The notes beneath the pieces are model-generated. The model saw only the letters and a list, made by a program, of their open reading frames with translations. It was not told the DNA's origin and ran no database searches. This document shows, piece after piece, positions 62,601-64,000 of a stretch of 64,000 bases of DNA (positions are counted from its first letter, which is position 1; each line of letters starts with the position of its first letter). The stretch is from Manihot esculenta (lineage: Eukaryota > Streptophyta > Magnoliopsida > Malpighiales > Euphorbiaceae): positions 30,716,158 to 30,780,157 of the forward strand of contig NC_035163.2 of assembly GCF_001659605.2 (NCBI RefSeq), read 5' to 3'. The position numbers and the translations under genes were made by a program.

Positions 62601-63553
62601 AAGATTCTCTTCATTAGTGATTTTCTTTAGTTGTTTTGCTCTCTTTATTTGTTATTACAAATCACACTGGGTGACCTTAACTGCAAATTGGTTTATAAAT
62701 ATCTGTATCTTTGTGTTCACTATCTGTTTGCACCATTTTCTCTCCTTTGTTTGCCTCACCCCAGAAGCTAAATTTTTTATTTGATCCTCAAAATCTTTAG
62801 GTGTGATAGTTGTGTCAGTAGCTGTCAAGAGGAAGAACGTCCAGTTGTGTAGTTGTGATTTTTAAAGTACATGGGATTGATTTCATTTGATACAGTTCCT
62901 AGTCTCCGTTAGAATCCTTGAATAATTACATGCCACTAGCTAGTTGTTACAGCATTTATCATTGGTTGCCATCTCAGTGAATAACCAATAGAAATAAATA
63001 AATACAGGCTAGATGGCAACAAGAAGAGAAGACGAATGAAGAACTACTTTCGCAGGCTACTTCAATAAGAAAAGAAAGAGAACAAATTGAGGCTTCAGCT
63101 ATATCTAAAGAGGATGTGATCAAATTAAAAGCAGAAACAAATTTGCAGAAGTACAAAGATGATATTCAGAAGCTTGAAAAGGAAATCTCCCAACTGAGAC
63201 TGAAGACCGACTCTTCAAAAATTGCAGCCCTTCGAAGGGGCATCAATGAAAGCTATGCTAGTAGACTCGCAGATGCTAAGTACAGCACTACACAAAAGGA
63301 TCTCTCGACTCCTCATTACTCGGTAGTAGAAGCAGCAGAGTTTCAAGAATACTCTGACATAGGAGGTGTGAAAAGAGAGAGAGAATGTGTGATGTGCCTT
63401 TCAGAAGAGATGTCGGTGGTGTTCCTCCCATGTGCCCATCAAGTGGTTTGCACAACATGTAATGAGCTCCATGAGAAACAAGGAATGAAGGATTGCCCTT
63501 CATGTAGAACCCCCATCCAGCGGCGTGTTCCTGTATGTTTTTCTCGCTCGTAA
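59645..63553 (+). CDS. RING-type E3 ubiquitin ligase, RF298/RF4 family
   Basis: Plant-specific long coiled-coil RING protein; the closest remembered relatives are Arabidopsis RF298 (At4g03000), RF4 and MIP1. Two coding exons, 59645-61798 and 63008-63553, give 899 residues. The ATG at 59,645 (MTSMFAKASSSC) lies just after a splice acceptor, so the in-frame codons upstream are intronic. Regions: Ser-rich N-terminus; conserved helical domain at about 125-240 (LEELVLSNLDTIFKSAIKKIV, GDAMWCLLICDMNVSHAC); Ser/Thr/Pro-rich middle; a Lys/Glu-rich coiled coil at about 545-780; C-terminal C3HC4 RING from Cys845 (CVMC.., FLPCAHQVVC, CNELH, CPSCRTPI). The zinc ligands appear complete, so ligase activity is likely. 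Substrates unknown. Confidence 0.93.
61799..63007 (+). other. 1.2-kb intron of the RING E3 gene, with a possible repeat fragment
   Basis: No coding frame. About 62,180-62,480 has purine-rich then C-rich sequence unlike its flanks, and TCTCAGTC occurs several times, suggesting a fragment of an old element. A palindrome (TGTCATAA..TTATGACA) lies at about 62,449-62,474. No ends or target duplication could be fixed. Confidence 0.3.
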
Positions 63554-64000
63554 TTTATATATTGAGTTGAGTGCTCTCTAAATAATGATCATGGGACTCG
63601 TTTTGAATTGAATAATACATCTGTGTTGCTTCTGTTATGAAACAAGAGACAATTAAGCAAGCTTCTTTCATGGGTGCTCCTTTGTTGTTATTGCGAGCTA
63701 ATACTAAATTAAAATCAGTATTTAAAATCCTCAAATAGATCATAACACCACTTCTATTCTCTCTCTCTCTCGATAATTTTAGCACCGAAAGTTTAAGTGT
63801 TTCATGTTGTTTATACCAGATGAGGATCATATTTGTTATAGGGTAGCCCATGGTCTTCGATCTCCAGCCTTTCTGATTCTGCCTTTTCTATTAGACAAAT
63901 TATGGCTGGGAAACTGTGGCACAATAGCCTTATTCTTGCCACATTATCGTATTCGTAGCACCTTTCCTATGAATTGTGATTCAAATGTGAACTATCATAT
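63554..64000. other. 3' flank of the RING E3 gene
   Basis: Probable 3' UTR, with AATAATACAT near 63,610 as a weak poly(A) signal and a short TCTCTC run near 63,760. No further gene recognised before the window ends. Confidence 0.5.

Overview
This window is nuclear DNA from a flowering plant. The genes have many introns with GT..AG borders, the spacers are very AT-rich, and there are Ty1/copia and Ty3/gypsy-type LTR elements. All nine proteins I could identify or assemble read as land-plant orthologues. Gene content and the style of the LTR families suggest a eudicot, plausibly Malpighiales/Euphorbiaceae; that placement is an impression, not a proof. No bacterial, organellar, CRISPR or tRNA/rRNA features were found.

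Layout. 1-3,009 (-): MO25/CAB39-like scaffold, 5' part of the gene, running off the left edge. 5,224-10,979 (+): F-box/LRR protein of the FBL4 type. 12,389-17,150 (+): mu subunit of the AP-5 adaptor complex. 17,151-24,371: gene-poor AT-rich spacer. 24,372-25,394 (+): intronless S-adenosylmethionine decarboxylase of the SAMDC4/BUD2 type, with a TATA box. 25,395-29,980: spacer holding an unrecognised gene-like stretch (26.6-27.6 kb) and an AT-rich foldback repeat. 29,984-34,520: a three-level nest, in which a degenerate copia element carries a 2.3-kb gypsy-like solo LTR that itself carries an 876-bp solo LTR. 36,631 to about 39,600 (+): protein phosphatase 2C of the PP2C35 type. 40,908-54,601 (-): SAC3B-like mRNA-export scaffold in 16 coding exons, one intron of which holds a copia element with intact LTRs in antisense. 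56,388-56,983 (-): a tiny three-exon gene for a twin-CX9C mitochondrial protein, assembled here by hand. 59,645-63,553 (+): RING E3 ligase of the RF298/RF4 type.

The genes do not form one pathway. They are ordinary housekeeping or signalling genes: kinase scaffold, ubiquitin ligases, vesicle adaptor, polyamine synthesis, phosphatase, mRNA export and respiratory-chain assembly. Two gene pairs (MO25 with SAMDC4, PP2C35 with SAC3B) match pairs I recall as close neighbours in Arabidopsis, so the order looks partly ancestral.

I saw no convincing new biological system. The most interesting structures are the nested LTR elements, the long AT-rich foldback, the antisense copia in the SAC3B intron, the hand-assembled twin-CX9C gene, and the uncertain C-terminus and leader uORFs of the phosphatase. 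Exon borders were placed by eye from splice consensus plus reading-frame continuity.
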